The notes under the pieces were generated by a model, which saw nothing but the letters and a program-made list of their open reading frames with translations, ran no database searches and was not told where the DNA came from. A DNA stretch of 64,000 nt from positions 124,001 through 188,000 of the forward strand of contig NZ_RCUW01000001.1 in the NCBI RefSeq assembly GCF_003667525.1, in the 5' to 3' direction. The stretch comes from Mycetocola_B reblochoni. Lineage in GTDB: Bacteria; Actinomycetota; Actinomycetes; Actinomycetales; Microbacteriaceae. The first letter of the stretch is position 1. Each line of letters starts with the position of its first letter. Position numbers and translations under genes: made by a program. Positions 8,896-17,697 of this stretch are shown one piece after another.

Positions 8896-9689
8896 GCGCC
8901 GCCGACCGTGGGGAGCAGGCGCCGAGGGGCTTCCTGCACGGCCTCAACCCCCTCGTCACCCTCGCCGCGCCCCTGCCGGCGATGGTCGGCATGGTCGTCG
9001 TCCGCGATCTGGCGACACCGGCGCTGGTCGCGGTCGCCGCGATCGCCCTCATCCTCATCGGTGCCCGACCCGCGCCGCGCGTGGCCGCGGCGATCGTCAT
9101 CGGCATCCCCGTCGCCGTGCTCGTCCTCGGCTTCAGCTTCTCGCTGTGGGCTGATCCCGCAGCACTGACCGCCAGTCCGGCCATCGTGCACATCGGCGAC
9201 TGGCGCTACACCCAGGCGGCCGCGCTCATCGGCCTGGCCACGGGACTGCGCGTGGGGGCGCTGGTCTCCCTTGCCCTCATCCTCGGGACGAGCACCACCG
9301 CCGCGACCCTCGTGCACGCGGCCATCCAGCACCTCCGCCTGCCCTACCGGGTCGGCTACACCGCGCTCGCCGCGTTCCGCTTCGTCCCCCGCTTCGCCGT
9401 GGAGCTGGAGCTGATCCGCTCCGCCCACCGGGTCAGGGGGATGGCGGAGGGCCGGGGCCCGATCGCCTGGCTTCGCCGCGGGCTCAGCGCCGTCATCCCC
9501 CTGCTGGCGGGGGCGATCCGCCACGCCGAACGGGTCGCGCTCGCCATGGACTCCCGCGGTTTCGGGGCGTCGGACACCCGGACCGAGCGCACCATCGTCC
9601 CCTACCGGAGGCGCGACACCGTGTTCGTCATCGTCGTGCTGGCGACGACGATCGTCCTGTTCGCCGTCGGCGGCGCGATTCCGTTCTGA
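8892..9689 (+). CDS. ECF transporter transmembrane T component (EcfT-like)
   Basis: Membrane scaffold of 265 aa that links S component and ATPases. About five hydrophobic helices are followed by a cytoplasmic region with the ARG-type coupling motif seen here as RVRGMAEG and AMDSRGFGA, which contacts the ATPases in this family. The GTG start at 8892 overlaps the TGA of the ATPase gene (GTGA). No S-component gene lies on either side, so the substrate (HMP, thiamine, biotin, cobalt and so on) is open. The S subunit may be encoded elsewhere. Confidence 0.88.
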   Translation: MSAADRGEQAPRGFLHGLNPLVTLAAPLPAMVGMVVVRDLATPALVAVAAIALILIGARPAPRVAAAIVIGIPVAVLVLGFSFSLWADPAALTASPAIVHIGDWRYTQAAALIGLATGLRVGALVSLALILGTSTTAATLVHAAIQHLRLPYRVGYTALAAFRFVPRFAVELELIRSAHRVRGMAEGRGPIAWLRRGLSAVIPLLAGAIRHAERVALAMDSRGFGASDTRTERTIVPYRRRDTVFVIVVLATTIVLFAVGGAIPF

Positions 9690-9708
9690 GCCAGCGCGGC
9701 GGGCACAC

Positions 9709-9747
9709 GGGGCCGGCGGGGCCGACGGGGCCGACGGGGCCGACGGA
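9709..9747. repeat. 9-bp tandem repeat (CGGGGCCGA)
   Basis: About four consecutive copies of CGGGGCCGR between the EcfT stop and the convergent SDR stop. The unit is a multiple of three but the block is noncoding. Slippage-prone sequence; no hairpin terminator is evident. Confidence 0.75.
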
Positions 9748-9778
9748 CCAGAGAAACCGGCGGGGCCGGCGGCCTCTC

Positions 9779-10648
9779 TCAGCCCGCGTTGGCCCCTCCG
9801 GGTGCGACCGGCGTGCCCGGCTCCATGTTGTACGCCGTCTGCACCAGCTCGTCACGCTGTGCGGGCCCGTCGGTGCGGCGCCCCCACTCGCCCTCCTGCT
9901 GCTCCTTCACACCCGCGGCGAACTCGGCCGGTGTCACCGTCCGGTACGCCGCCGACTCGCCCGTGATGACGGGGAGGGCGTCGCGCACGGCGATCGCCGG
10001 GTCGTACTGCGCGTGCGGGAACGCGATGCGCTCGTAGTCGAAGAGCCGATCGGACGGCTCGTCACGCCACCGCCGCCAGCTCTCGAACATCCGGTCGTTG
10101 AAACCCGTCAGGTACGGGCCGGGGTTGACCGTGGCGACGCGGACGCCGAACTCGGCCAGCTCCGCCCTCAGCGCGGAGGCGAGCGCCTCGACCGCGTGCT
10201 TGGAGGCCGAGTACGCGCCCGCGAACGGGTCGGTGCTGAGACCGGCGACCGAGGACATGAACACGATCGACCCCGACCGGCGCCGCGCCATCCTCCTGGC
10301 AACGTCACGCGTGAGCGCCGCCGGCCCGATGACGTTCACCTCGAACTGCCGACGCAGCGCCTCCTCGGGGATGTCGGCCACGGAGCCACCCTCAGAGATC
10401 CCCGCGTTGTTCACCAGGACGTCGATGTCCCAGCCCCGGACGCGCTCCCTGTCGGCCGGGTCCGTGACGTCCAGCTTCTCGATCGTCAGGTGCACTCCGC
10501 GGCGGGAGGCGTGTTCCTCCAGCTCGGCGACCTGGGCGACGATCTCGACCCCGGCGATCACCCGCCGGCCGCTCTCCGCCAGCTGGAGTGCCAGCTCGCG
10601 GCCGAAGCCGCTCCCCGCCCCCGTGATCAGGATGGTCTGTGCAGTCAT
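9779..10648 (-). CDS. Classical short-chain dehydrogenase/reductase
   Basis: NAD(P)-dependent oxidoreductase of 289 aa. Cofactor motif TGAGSGFG is at about residues 8-15, NNAG at about 84-87, the catalytic Ser in MSSVAG, and the catalytic YSASK. PGPYLTGF follows, as in classical SDRs. The ATG at 10646-10648 is chosen over an ATG 21 bp upstream because GGAGGAA sits at ideal distance. A C-terminal Gly/Pro-rich tail extends beyond the fold. The substrate is unknown. It is transcribed toward the ECF genes as a single gene. Confidence 0.88.
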   Translation of the reverse strand: MTAQTILITGAGSGFGRELALQLAESGRRVIAGVEIVAQVAELEEHASRRGVHLTIEKLDVTDPADRERVRGWDIDVLVNNAGISEGGSVADIPEEALRRQFEVNVIGPAALTRDVARRMARRRSGSIVFMSSVAGLSTDPFAGAYSASKHAVEALASALRAELAEFGVRVATVNPGPYLTGFNDRMFESWRRWRDEPSDRLFDYERIAFPHAQYDPAIAVRDALPVITGESAAYRTVTPAEFAAGVKEQQEGEWGRRTDGPAQRDELVQTAYNMEPGTPVAPGGANAG

Positions 10649-10794
10649 GCGTTCCTCCCCTGCTCTCATGCGTGCGCCCAGTCAAACCCCGTGCGGGGTC
10701 GAGGGCAACACCGACGGGCCGATGCCGCGCTCAGCGAACAGCGGTGGGCGGGAGCCGCGCCTGCCGCGCCTCCCGCCCACCGTCGACGACCCCG

Positions 10795-11580
10795 CTAGAG
10801 GACCTTGGAGAGGAAGTCCCTCGTCCTCTCCTGGGTCGGGTTGCCGAAGAGCTCGGTCGGCGCGCCCTGCTCGACGATGACGCCGTCGGCCATGAACACG
10901 ACCCGGTCGCTGACCTCACGCGCGAAGCCCATCTCGTGGGTGACCAGGACCATGGTCATGCCGGAGGTGGCCAGGCCGCGGATCACCTGCAGCACCTCGC
11001 CGACCATCTCCGGGTCGAGCGCGCTGGTCGCCTCGTCGAACAGCATGATCTCCGGGTCCATCGCCAGCGCCCTGGCGATCGCCACACGCTGCTTCTGGCC
11101 GCCGGACAGCGACGCCGGCTTGGCCTCAGCCTTCTCCGCCAGCCCGACCCGCTCGAGGAGCTCGATGGCGCGGGCCTTCGCCTCGGCCGGCTTGAGCTTG
11201 CCGAGCTGGATCGGGGCGAGCGTGATGTTCTCCAGCACGGTCATGTGCGGGAACAGGTTGAAGTGCTGGAACACCATTCCGATCCGCTGGCGGACCCGGT
11301 CCAGGTCGACCTTCTTGTCGGTCAGGTCCTCGCCGTCGACGCTGACCGTGCCGCTCGTGACCTCCTCGAGCTTGTTGAGGCAGCGCAGCAGCGTCGACTT
11401 CCCCGAGCCGGACGGCCCGATCACGGCGACGACCTCGCCCTCGTTGATCGTCAGGTCGATGCCGCGCAGCACGTGGTTGTCGCCGAACGACTTGTGCAGC
11501 TCGGACACCTGGACCTTCGGCTGACCGTTCAGGGTGTTCAGGCGTCCGGTCCAGGGACCGGTGCTCGTGGTGTCGCTCAT
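10795..11580 (-). CDS. Amino-acid ABC importer ATPase (GlnQ-like)
   Basis: ATPase of a polar amino-acid uptake system, 261 aa. It shows Walker A GPSGSGKST, Q-loop VFQHFNLFPHMTV, signature LSGGQKQR, Walker B IMLFDEATSALD and H-loop VTHEMGFA. The HFNLFPH stretch is characteristic of the GlnQ/HisP/ArtP group. The start ATG overlaps the stop of the fused binding-protein/permease gene by 4 bp (ATGA), so both are made from one mRNA in fixed ratio. A homodimer of this protein should drive a homodimeric permease. Confidence 0.93.
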   Translation of the reverse strand: MSDTTSTGPWTGRLNTLNGQPKVQVSELHKSFGDNHVLRGIDLTINEGEVVAVIGPSGSGKSTLLRCLNKLEEVTSGTVSVDGEDLTDKKVDLDRVRQRIGMVFQHFNLFPHMTVLENITLAPIQLGKLKPAEAKARAIELLERVGLAEKAEAKPASLSGGQKQRVAIARALAMDPEIMLFDEATSALDPEMVGEVLQVIRGLATSGMTMVLVTHEMGFAREVSDRVVFMADGVIVEQGAPTELFGNPTQERTRDFLSKVL

Positions 11581-13796
11581 GCGTTGAACTTCCTCTCAAG
11601 ACGGTTGGCCAGCAGCGTCAGCAGCGTGATCAGGGTGAAGTAGATGATCGCGACGACCGTGAGCACCTGCGCCGACAGGTACGTCGAGGCGATGATCTGC
11701 TTCGACACGAACGTCAGCTCGGCCAGGCTGATCACGCTGAGCAGCGAGGTGTCCTTCAGCGTGATGATGCCCTGGTTGACGAAGGACGGGATCATGATCT
11801 TGAACGCCTGCGGCAGCACGACCTTGCGCATCGTCGTCCAGTAGCCCAGGCCGAGCGAGCGGGACGCCTCGGCCTGACCCGGGTCGACGGCCTGGATACC
11901 GCTTCGCACGATCTCCGTCATGTAGGCGCCGGCGTTGAGGCTCAGCGTCAGCGCACCGGCGGTGAAGCTGTCGAACTTGATACCGGTCATCGCCGGGAGG
12001 GCGAAGTAGATGAAGAACGCCTGGATGAGGATCGGCGTCCCGCGGAACACGTACACGTACGCGGTCGCGATCCAGCGCAGCGGAGCCAGGCGGGAGATCC
12101 GGGCGAAGCCGAAGGCGATGCCGAGGATGAACGCCGCGACCACCGCGACGAGCGTGGCGAGCACCGTCCACTTGAGACCGTCCAGCAGCTGCGGCCAGTA
12201 CGTGCTGATCACCGTGAAGATGTTCGGCGACGCCTCGGCCGCCTCGTCCTCGCCGGTGCCGAGGTAGGTGTTCACGACCTCGTCGTAGAACCCGGAGGCC
12301 TTCGCGTTGGCCAGGCCCGCGTTGAACAGCTCGATGAACTCGGCGTTCTCGCCCTTGTTGACGGCGGCGCCGTACTGGCCGCCGACCTCCTTGTCGCCGA
12401 CGAGCTTGAAGCCGGAACCCTGTGCGATGCCGTAGGCGAGCACGGGGTAGTCCTCGAAGTAGCCGACCGCCTGGCCGGCCTTGACGGCGTCGACCATGTC
12501 GGTGGTGTCCGTCGAGACCAGCACGTCGAAGCCGTACTCGTCCTTGACGCTCTCGGCGAAGGTCTGGCCCTGGGTCCCGGTCTTGACGGCGACGGTCTGC
12601 CCCTCGAGGTCGTCGTAGGAGGCGATGTCGCTGTCCTCGAGCACGCCCAGCTGCACGCCGGTGTCGAAGTACGGCTCGGTGAAGTCGAAGACCTTCTCGC
12701 GCTCGTCGGTGATGGTCATGCCCGCGATCACCGCGTCGACCTGCCCGGCCTGCAGTGCCTGGACCGCGGCGTCGAAGCCGAGCCGCTTGATCTCGACCGT
12801 GAAGCCCTGGTTGGCTGCGATGCCCCGCAGCAGGTCCATGTCGATGCCGACGACCTCGCCGTCCTCGCCCGTGAACTCGAACGGGGCGTACGTGGAGTCG
12901 GTCCCGATGACGAAGTGCTCGCCCGTCTGCGGCGCGTCGGTGGCGAAGGTGCTCGGTGCGACGATGTCGCTCGCCTTCGGCGCATTGTCGCCCAGGTAGC
13001 GCTCGAGGATCTCGTCGTAGGTGCCGTTCTCGGCGATGTTGCCGAGCCCCGTGTTGATCGCCGACAGCAGCTCGGCGTTCTGGCCCTTGTTGACGGCGAT
13101 CCCGTAGGGCGCACCCTCCTGGCGGTCACCGATCGTGCGCAGCTCGTTGCCCTGCTGGATCGAGTAGCCGAGCACGGGGTAGTCGTCGACGAGCGCCTCG
13201 GCCTGCCCGGACTTGACCGCCTCATAGGTGTCGGTCGTCTCGGTCAGCGTGAGCAGCTCGAAGCCGTACTCGTTGGCGATGCTCTGTGCGTAGCTGGCCC
13301 CCTCGGTCCCGGTCTTCACCGCGACCTTCTGACCCTGGAGGTCCTCGAGGCTCTGTACGTCGCTGTCCTCGGAGACGGCCATCTGCACGCCGGACTGGAA
13401 GTAGGCGGAGGAGAAGTCGAAGGTCTTCTTGCGCTCGTCGGTGATCGACATGCCCGCGATCACCGCGTCGACCTGGTCCACCTGGAGCGCCTGGACGGCG
13501 GCGTCGAAGCCCTGCGGCTTGATGTCGACGGTGAAGCCCTGATCGTCGGCGACCGCGCGGATGAGGTCCATGTCGATGCCGACCAGCTCACCGGAGGTGT
13601 CGGTCATCTCGAACGGTGCGAACGTCGTGTCCGTGCCGATGACGAAGGTCTGCCCCGCCACGTCGGATGCCGGCTCCGCGGCGAGGGCGGGTACGGCGGC
13701 GGCGCCGCCCCCGAGCAGGGCCAGGGCGATCGCCGATCCGAGAGCGGCGAGGCCGCGCCGGCGGCCGCGTCTGGCGCGGGTGGTGCCGTTGTTCAT
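11577..13796 (-). CDS. GlnP-like fusion: two substrate-binding domains plus amino-acid ABC permease
   Basis: Amino-acid import protein of 739 aa. A signal-like hydrophobic N-terminus (to about residue 40, PALAAE) precedes two family-3 substrate-binding domains (about residues 48-270 and 285-510). Each opens with FVIGTDxTxAPFE and repeats GIDMDL, GFDAAVQALQ, DAVIAGMxITDER and VAVKTGT. The last part (about 525-739) is a HisM-type permease with the EAA loop EASRSLGLGYWTTMRKVVLPQ. This is the architecture of lactococcal GlnPQ, known for Gln/Glu/Asn uptake. The two domains are clear duplicates. AAGGAG precedes the ATG. A possible promoter is at 13868-13896. Confidence 0.93.
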   Translation of the reverse strand: MNNGTTRARRGRRRGLAALGSAIALALLGGGAAAVPALAAEPASDVAGQTFVIGTDTTFAPFEMTDTSGELVGIDMDLIRAVADDQGFTVDIKPQGFDAAVQALQVDQVDAVIAGMSITDERKKTFDFSSAYFQSGVQMAVSEDSDVQSLEDLQGQKVAVKTGTEGASYAQSIANEYGFELLTLTETTDTYEAVKSGQAEALVDDYPVLGYSIQQGNELRTIGDRQEGAPYGIAVNKGQNAELLSAINTGLGNIAENGTYDEILERYLGDNAPKASDIVAPSTFATDAPQTGEHFVIGTDSTYAPFEFTGEDGEVVGIDMDLLRGIAANQGFTVEIKRLGFDAAVQALQAGQVDAVIAGMTITDEREKVFDFTEPYFDTGVQLGVLEDSDIASYDDLEGQTVAVKTGTQGQTFAESVKDEYGFDVLVSTDTTDMVDAVKAGQAVGYFEDYPVLAYGIAQGSGFKLVGDKEVGGQYGAAVNKGENAEFIELFNAGLANAKASGFYDEVVNTYLGTGEDEAAEASPNIFTVISTYWPQLLDGLKWTVLATLVAVVAAFILGIAFGFARISRLAPLRWIATAYVYVFRGTPILIQAFFIYFALPAMTGIKFDSFTAGALTLSLNAGAYMTEIVRSGIQAVDPGQAEASRSLGLGYWTTMRKVVLPQAFKIMIPSFVNQGIITLKDTSLLSVISLAELTFVSKQIIASTYLSAQVLTVVAIIYFTLITLLTLLANRLERKFNA

Positions 13797-13867
13797 GCGG
13801 GGTTCTCCTTCGAGTACGGTACGCGCCCCGTGGAGCGGTCGCGTCGGGGGTGGCCCCCTGAGGGTCA

Positions 13868-13896
13868 AGACTAGGAGTACAGCAACCTCACGTCAT
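13868..13896 (-). promoter_or_regulatory. Candidate promoter of the glnPQ-like operon
   Basis: On the minus strand, ATGACG (13891-13896) and TAGTCT (13868-13873) are separated by exactly 17 bp and point toward the GlnP fusion gene, leaving an untranslated leader of about 65 nt. Hexamer match only; not tested. Confidence 0.4.
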
Positions 13897-14050
13897 ACTC
13901 GGACGGGATTCGTCATCTTTCCGTTTCCTTCCGCCGCGGGGGAAGACTCACCCGGGCTCCCCGACCCGTCGTGCTCCTCGGCCGAGCGGAATAGGCTCGG
14001 ACTGACGGGGTCGTCGCCTCGTCGCACACACCCCCACGAGGAGGCACCCC

Positions 14051-15112
14051 ATGAAAGCAGCACGTTTCTACGACCGCGGCGACATCCGCATCGAGGACAT
14101 CCCCGAGCCCGAGCTGCTGCCCGGCACCGTGGCGATCGACGTCGCCTGGTGCGGCATCTGCGGCAGCGACCTGCACGAGTACCTGGACGGACCGATCTTC
14201 GTTCCGCCGGCCGGGCACCCGCACCCCATCTCCGGCGAGTCCGCCCCCATCACGATGGGCCACGAGTTCTCCGGCGTCGTGAGCGCGCTCGGTGAGGGCG
14301 TCGACGACATCGAGGTCGGCCAGCACGTCGTCGTCGAGCCGTACATCATCAGCGACGACATCGACATCACCACCGACCCGGCGTACCACCTGTCCAAGGA
14401 CATGAACTTCATCGGCCTCGGCGGGCGGGGCGGCGGACTGTCGGAGAAGGTCGTCGTCCAGCGGCGCTGGGTGCACAAGATCTCCGACAACATCCCCCTC
14501 GACCAGGCGGCGCTCATCGAGCCGCTGTCCGTCGCCCACCACGCCGTCATCCGCGGTGACGCCAAGGCGGGCCAGGTCGCCCTCGTCGGCGGTGCCGGTC
14601 CAATCGGGCTGCTCGTCTCCGCCGTCCTCAAGGCCTTCGGCCTGACCGTGATCATCAGCGAGCTGAGCGCCGCCCGCAAGGACAAGGCCGCCAGCGCCGG
14701 GGTCGTCGACCACGTGCTCGACCCCAGCGAGGTCGACGTCGCCGCCCGCGTGCTCGAGCTCACCGACGGCCGCGGCGCTGACGTGGCGTTCGAGTGCAGC
14801 AGCGTCAACGCGGTGCTCAACACCCTCTTCGACGCGATCAAGCCGACCGGTGTGATCGTCAACGTCTCGATCTGGGGCAAGCCCGCCCAGATCGACATGC
14901 AGAAGCTGGTGCTGAAAGAGGTCGACCTGCGCGGCACGATCGGCTACGTCAACGACCACGAGGCCACGATCGCGCTCGTCGAGGAGGGCAAGATCAACCT
15001 CGAGCCGTTCATCACCGGCCACATCTCGCTCGACCACCTCATCGACGAGGGCTTCGACACCCTCATCCACCGCAACGAGACCGCGGTGAAGATCGTCGTC
15101 GAGCCCCGCTGA
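14051..15112 (+). CDS. Zinc-dependent alcohol dehydrogenase, (R,R)-butanediol dehydrogenase-like
   Basis: MDR-superfamily NAD-dependent dehydrogenase of 353 aa. Catalytic-zinc ligand candidates are the Cys of WCGICGSD (residues 34 and 37), GHE (70-72) and the Glu of LIEPLSVAHH (about 158). The Rossmann motif GGAGPIG follows at about 177. The whole pattern (CGSDLHEYLDGP, GHEFSG, NFIGLGGRGGGLSEK) matches 2,3-butanediol dehydrogenases. The lobe that normally carries four structural-zinc cysteines (about residues 97-118) has none. GAGGAGG lies before the ATG. A strong terminator follows. The role is probably acetoin/2,3-butanediol interconversion, but substrate is inferred from family only. Confidence 0.85.
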   Translation: MKAARFYDRGDIRIEDIPEPELLPGTVAIDVAWCGICGSDLHEYLDGPIFVPPAGHPHPISGESAPITMGHEFSGVVSALGEGVDDIEVGQHVVVEPYIISDDIDITTDPAYHLSKDMNFIGLGGRGGGLSEKVVVQRRWVHKISDNIPLDQAALIEPLSVAHHAVIRGDAKAGQVALVGGAGPIGLLVSAVLKAFGLTVIISELSAARKDKAASAGVVDHVLDPSEVDVAARVLELTDGRGADVAFECSSVNAVLNTLFDAIKPTGVIVNVSIWGKPAQIDMQKLVLKEVDLRGTIGYVNDHEATIALVEEGKINLEPFITGHISLDHLIDEGFDTLIHRNETAVKIVVEPR

Positions 15113-15177
15113 CGCCCGGCCCGGCAGGGCCACGGAGCGAACGCGCGAGGCGCGGCACCCGCCGAGCGGGAGCCTGA

Positions 15178-15214
15178 CGAGAGCCCCGTCCCCGATCCGG
15201 GGGCGGGGCTCTCG
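15178..15214. terminator. Strong intrinsic terminator-like hairpin
   Basis: A 16-bp stem (11 perfect outer pairs CGAGAGCCCCG/CGGGGCTCTCG, one T-G, then four C-G) closes a 5-nt loop. It lies 65 bp after the butanediol dehydrogenase stop. There is no clear T run, as is common in high-G+C actinomycetes. The 219 bp that follow, up to the next start, hold no gene. An A+T-richer patch near 15246-15272 is the likely promoter area of the vWA protein. Confidence 0.8.
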
Positions 15215-15433
15215 TGTCCCCCGAACGGGGACCATCCGCGGGACGTGATGAATCCTCATTGATGATAAAGTCTCATGTACCGCCGATGCGCCGCTTCGCA
15301 TCGCCCCCGCGCCCGCGACCGGACCACCCGGACGCCGTCCGGACACCGCACCGGACTCCCGCACACGAACCGCGCCCAGCGCGGTCTTTGTCATGCCCTC
15401 GCGCGGGGCCACCACCCGCACGAAGGAACACCC

Positions 15434-17578
15434 GTGACCCACACCGCACACCGCCGCACCGTCCGGCGCCCCCGCGGCGCTCGCCGGGCGCTCGCACTCG
15501 GCGCCGCGTTCGCCGTCATCGCCACAGGGGCGGTCGCCGCCCCGGCGCTCGCCGTGCCGTCCACCGTCCCCGTCACGCCGAACCCGGCCATGTCGGACAG
15601 CTGCGGGCTCAACATCGCCCTCAGCTTCGACCTGTCCAACTCGGTGACCGCCACGCAGTTCGAGCAGATGAAGGCCGCCGGCGTCGACGTCGTCAACGCC
15701 CTCGCGGGCACGCCGTCGACCGTGGCGCTCAGCACCTTCGCCTCCCTCTCCCCCGCTCGCGTCGGCGGCGCGGACGTCGCGGCGAACGCGACGGTGCCGA
15801 GCACGGCGGTGTCCACCCCCGCCGGCGTGAGCCAGCTCACCGACGCGATCACCGGATTCCGCAAGCCGTCCGGCAGGGACGGCGGCACCAACTGGGACCG
15901 CGCGTTCACCACCGTCGCGACGTCGGGCGAGAGCTACGACGCCGTGCTCCTCCTCACCGACGGCGCGCCGACGTTCTACGGCACCCGCCCGGACGGCCGG
16001 GGCAACAGCACTGACCAGGCCACGATCGACGCGGCGGTCCGCTCGGCCAACGCCGTGAAGGCGCAGGGCACGCGGGTGATCGGCGTATCCATCACCGACA
16101 ACCTGAGCGAGTCCAACACGGAGAACATCGCGCAGGTGTCCGGCCCCGTCGCGGGCTCCGACTACTACAGCACCGACTTCGCCGGCCTCGGTTCGACTCT
16201 CCGCGAGCTCGCGACGGCGAACTGCAAGGGCACGGTGTCCGTCACGAAGCTGCTCGACAACCGCGACGGCAGCGCACCGACGGCGGGCGCCGGCTGGACG
16301 TTCGACACAAGCGAGTCGGCGACCCCGAGCGTCGTCACCGGGGCGCAGGGGTCGGCGAACGTCCCCGTGACGGACCTCGTCGCCGGGCAGCGCGATGTCA
16401 CCCTCACCGAGCGGCAGCAGGACGGCTGGCGACTGCAGACGCAGGACGGCCAGAACGCACGCTGCGAGGTGAACGGCTCAGCCGTCGCGATCACCTCGAG
16501 CGGGGCACTCGGCTTCACCGTGCCGGTCGGCGTCGAGGACGTCGTCGCGTGCACCGTCGTGAACGAACGCATCCCGAGCGATCCGGCGTTGACGGTGGAG
16601 AAGAAGGTCGACACGGCAGAGGTCTCCGCGATCGGCGACGAGGTCGTGTACACCGTCACCGCCACCAACACCGGTGAGACCGACTTCACCGCGGAGCGGC
16701 CCGCACGGCTGAGCGACGATCTGTCCGACGTCCTCGACGACGCCAGCATCGTCGACGGCAGCATCCGCACCGTGCTCGGCTCGGGTGGCGAGACCGCTCC
16801 CGCCGTCCTGGACGGCACGACGCTGAGCTGGTCGGGTGCGCTCGCAGCCGGTGACAGTGTCACGGTGAACTACACCGTGCGGTACACCGGCCAGGGCGAC
16901 GCGTCGCTCGACAACACGGTGTGTGTTCCCGCCGAGCTGGCCGCCGACCCGGACGCCCGCTGTGACACGACGGTCACTCCCGGGCCGACACCGGACCCCT
17001 CGGCCGACGCGAACAGCGACAGCAACGCGAACAGCGACAGCGACAGCGACGCCAACACCAGCGCCGACAGCAACGCCAACACCAGCGCCGACAGCAACGC
17101 CAGCGCCGACAGCAACACCAGCAGCGACAGCGACGCGAGCGCCAGCGCCGACAGCGACGCCAACACCAGCGCCGACAGCAACGCGAGCAGCGACAGCAAC
17201 ACCAGCAGCGACAGCGACGCCAACACCAGCGCCGACAGCGACGCCAACACCAGCAGCGAGAGCGACGCCAACACCAGCAGCGAGAGCGACGCCAGCAGCG
17301 AGAGCGACGCCAACAGCGACGCGAGCTCGAGTACGGACAGCGACAGCAACGCGAACAGCGACAGCAACGCCAACGCCAACGCCAACGCGGACAGCGATCC
17401 CGGCGCCTTCTCCGATAGCGGAGCGGACGCGACCCCCGCGCCCGGTCACGGAGGGAACGATCACGACGGGCTCGCCTCGACGGGCGCGACCCCTGTCGCC
17501 GCGGGTGTCATCGGCGGACTGCTCATCGCCGCGGCCGTGCTCATCGGACTCGTCAGGCGCCGCCGCAGCCGGGCCTGA
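15434..17578 (+). CDS. Cell-wall-anchored vWA-domain surface protein with Ser/Asp/Asn repeat stalk and LAxTG signal
   Basis: Secreted, sortase-anchored protein of 714 aa. A signal peptide ends near residue 40 (APALA). A von Willebrand A domain follows with an intact MIDAS: DLSNS (66-70), T152 in GGTNWD, D175 in LLLTDGAP. Next come a SpaA-like prealbumin-type segment (about 248-370) and a DUF11-like segment (about 378-500). A low-complexity stalk (about 525-655) is built of S, D, N, A and T, and the C-terminal LASTG (680-684), hydrophobic helix and RRRR tail complete it. LAxTG is the class E sortase signal of high-G+C Gram-positives. The start is GTG at 15434 with GAAGGA upstream. Probable adhesin or pilus-tip-like protein. 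Confidence 0.88.
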   Translation: MTHTAHRRTVRRPRGARRALALGAAFAVIATGAVAAPALAVPSTVPVTPNPAMSDSCGLNIALSFDLSNSVTATQFEQMKAAGVDVVNALAGTPSTVALSTFASLSPARVGGADVAANATVPSTAVSTPAGVSQLTDAITGFRKPSGRDGGTNWDRAFTTVATSGESYDAVLLLTDGAPTFYGTRPDGRGNSTDQATIDAAVRSANAVKAQGTRVIGVSITDNLSESNTENIAQVSGPVAGSDYYSTDFAGLGSTLRELATANCKGTVSVTKLLDNRDGSAPTAGAGWTFDTSESATPSVVTGAQGSANVPVTDLVAGQRDVTLTERQQDGWRLQTQDGQNARCEVNGSAVAITSSGALGFTVPVGVEDVVACTVVNERIPSDPALTVEKKVDTAEVSAIGDEVVYTVTATNTGETDFTAERPARLSDDLSDVLDDASIVDGSIRTVLGSGGETAPAVLDGTTLSWSGALAAGDSVTVNYTVRYTGQGDASLDNTVCVPAELAADPDARCDTTVTPGPTPDPSADANSDSNANSDSDSDANTSADSNANTSADSNASADSNTSSDSDASASADSDANTSADSNASSDSNTSSDSDANTSADSDANTSSESDANTSSESDASSESDANSDASSSTDSDSNANSDSNANANANADSDPGAFSDSGADATPAPGHGGNDHDGLASTGATPVAAGVIGGLLIAAAVLIGLVRRRRSRA
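17005..17398 (+). repeat. In-frame Ser/Asp/Asn/Ala coding repeat (SD-like stalk)
   Basis: Degenerate hexamer-based repeats, mostly AACACCAGCGCCGACAGC and variants with GCGACAGC or AGCGAGAGC, encode alternating S, D, N, A and T. The period is always a multiple of three, so copy-number change keeps the frame. A comparable design is the Ser-Asp stalk of staphylococcal Sdr/Clf adhesins, though the residue mix differs. Confidence 0.85.
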
Positions 17579-17600
17579 CTCGCGCCCCGACGCCACGGGA

Positions 17601-17638
17601 CGATGAGGGGCGCAGCCGGTCGGCTGCGCCCCTCATCG
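17601..17638. terminator. Bidirectional terminator hairpin
   Basis: A perfect 17-bp stem (CGATGAGGGGCGCAGCC and its complement) with a 4-nt loop, 22 bp after the vWA gene stop and 59 bp beyond the stop of the convergent flavoprotein gene. It can serve both. Confidence 0.88.
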
Positions 17639-17697
17639 CTGTCCGCACGTCCGCCCGCGTCCGGGGAATCGGTGAGCCCGGGCGGGCGGACGCCGCC

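Noticed and set aside
9709..9747. Tandem GGGGCCGAC block as a replication or binding-site iteron
   Set aside because: Only about four short imperfect copies, located between convergent gene ends; slippage is the simpler explanation.
16870..17385. Leucine/serine-rich minus-strand open frame resembling a hydrophobic protein
   Set aside because: It is the exact complement of the Ser/Asp/Asn repeat stalk of the vWA protein; the repeat forces the Leu-rich pattern, and there is no ribosome binding site.
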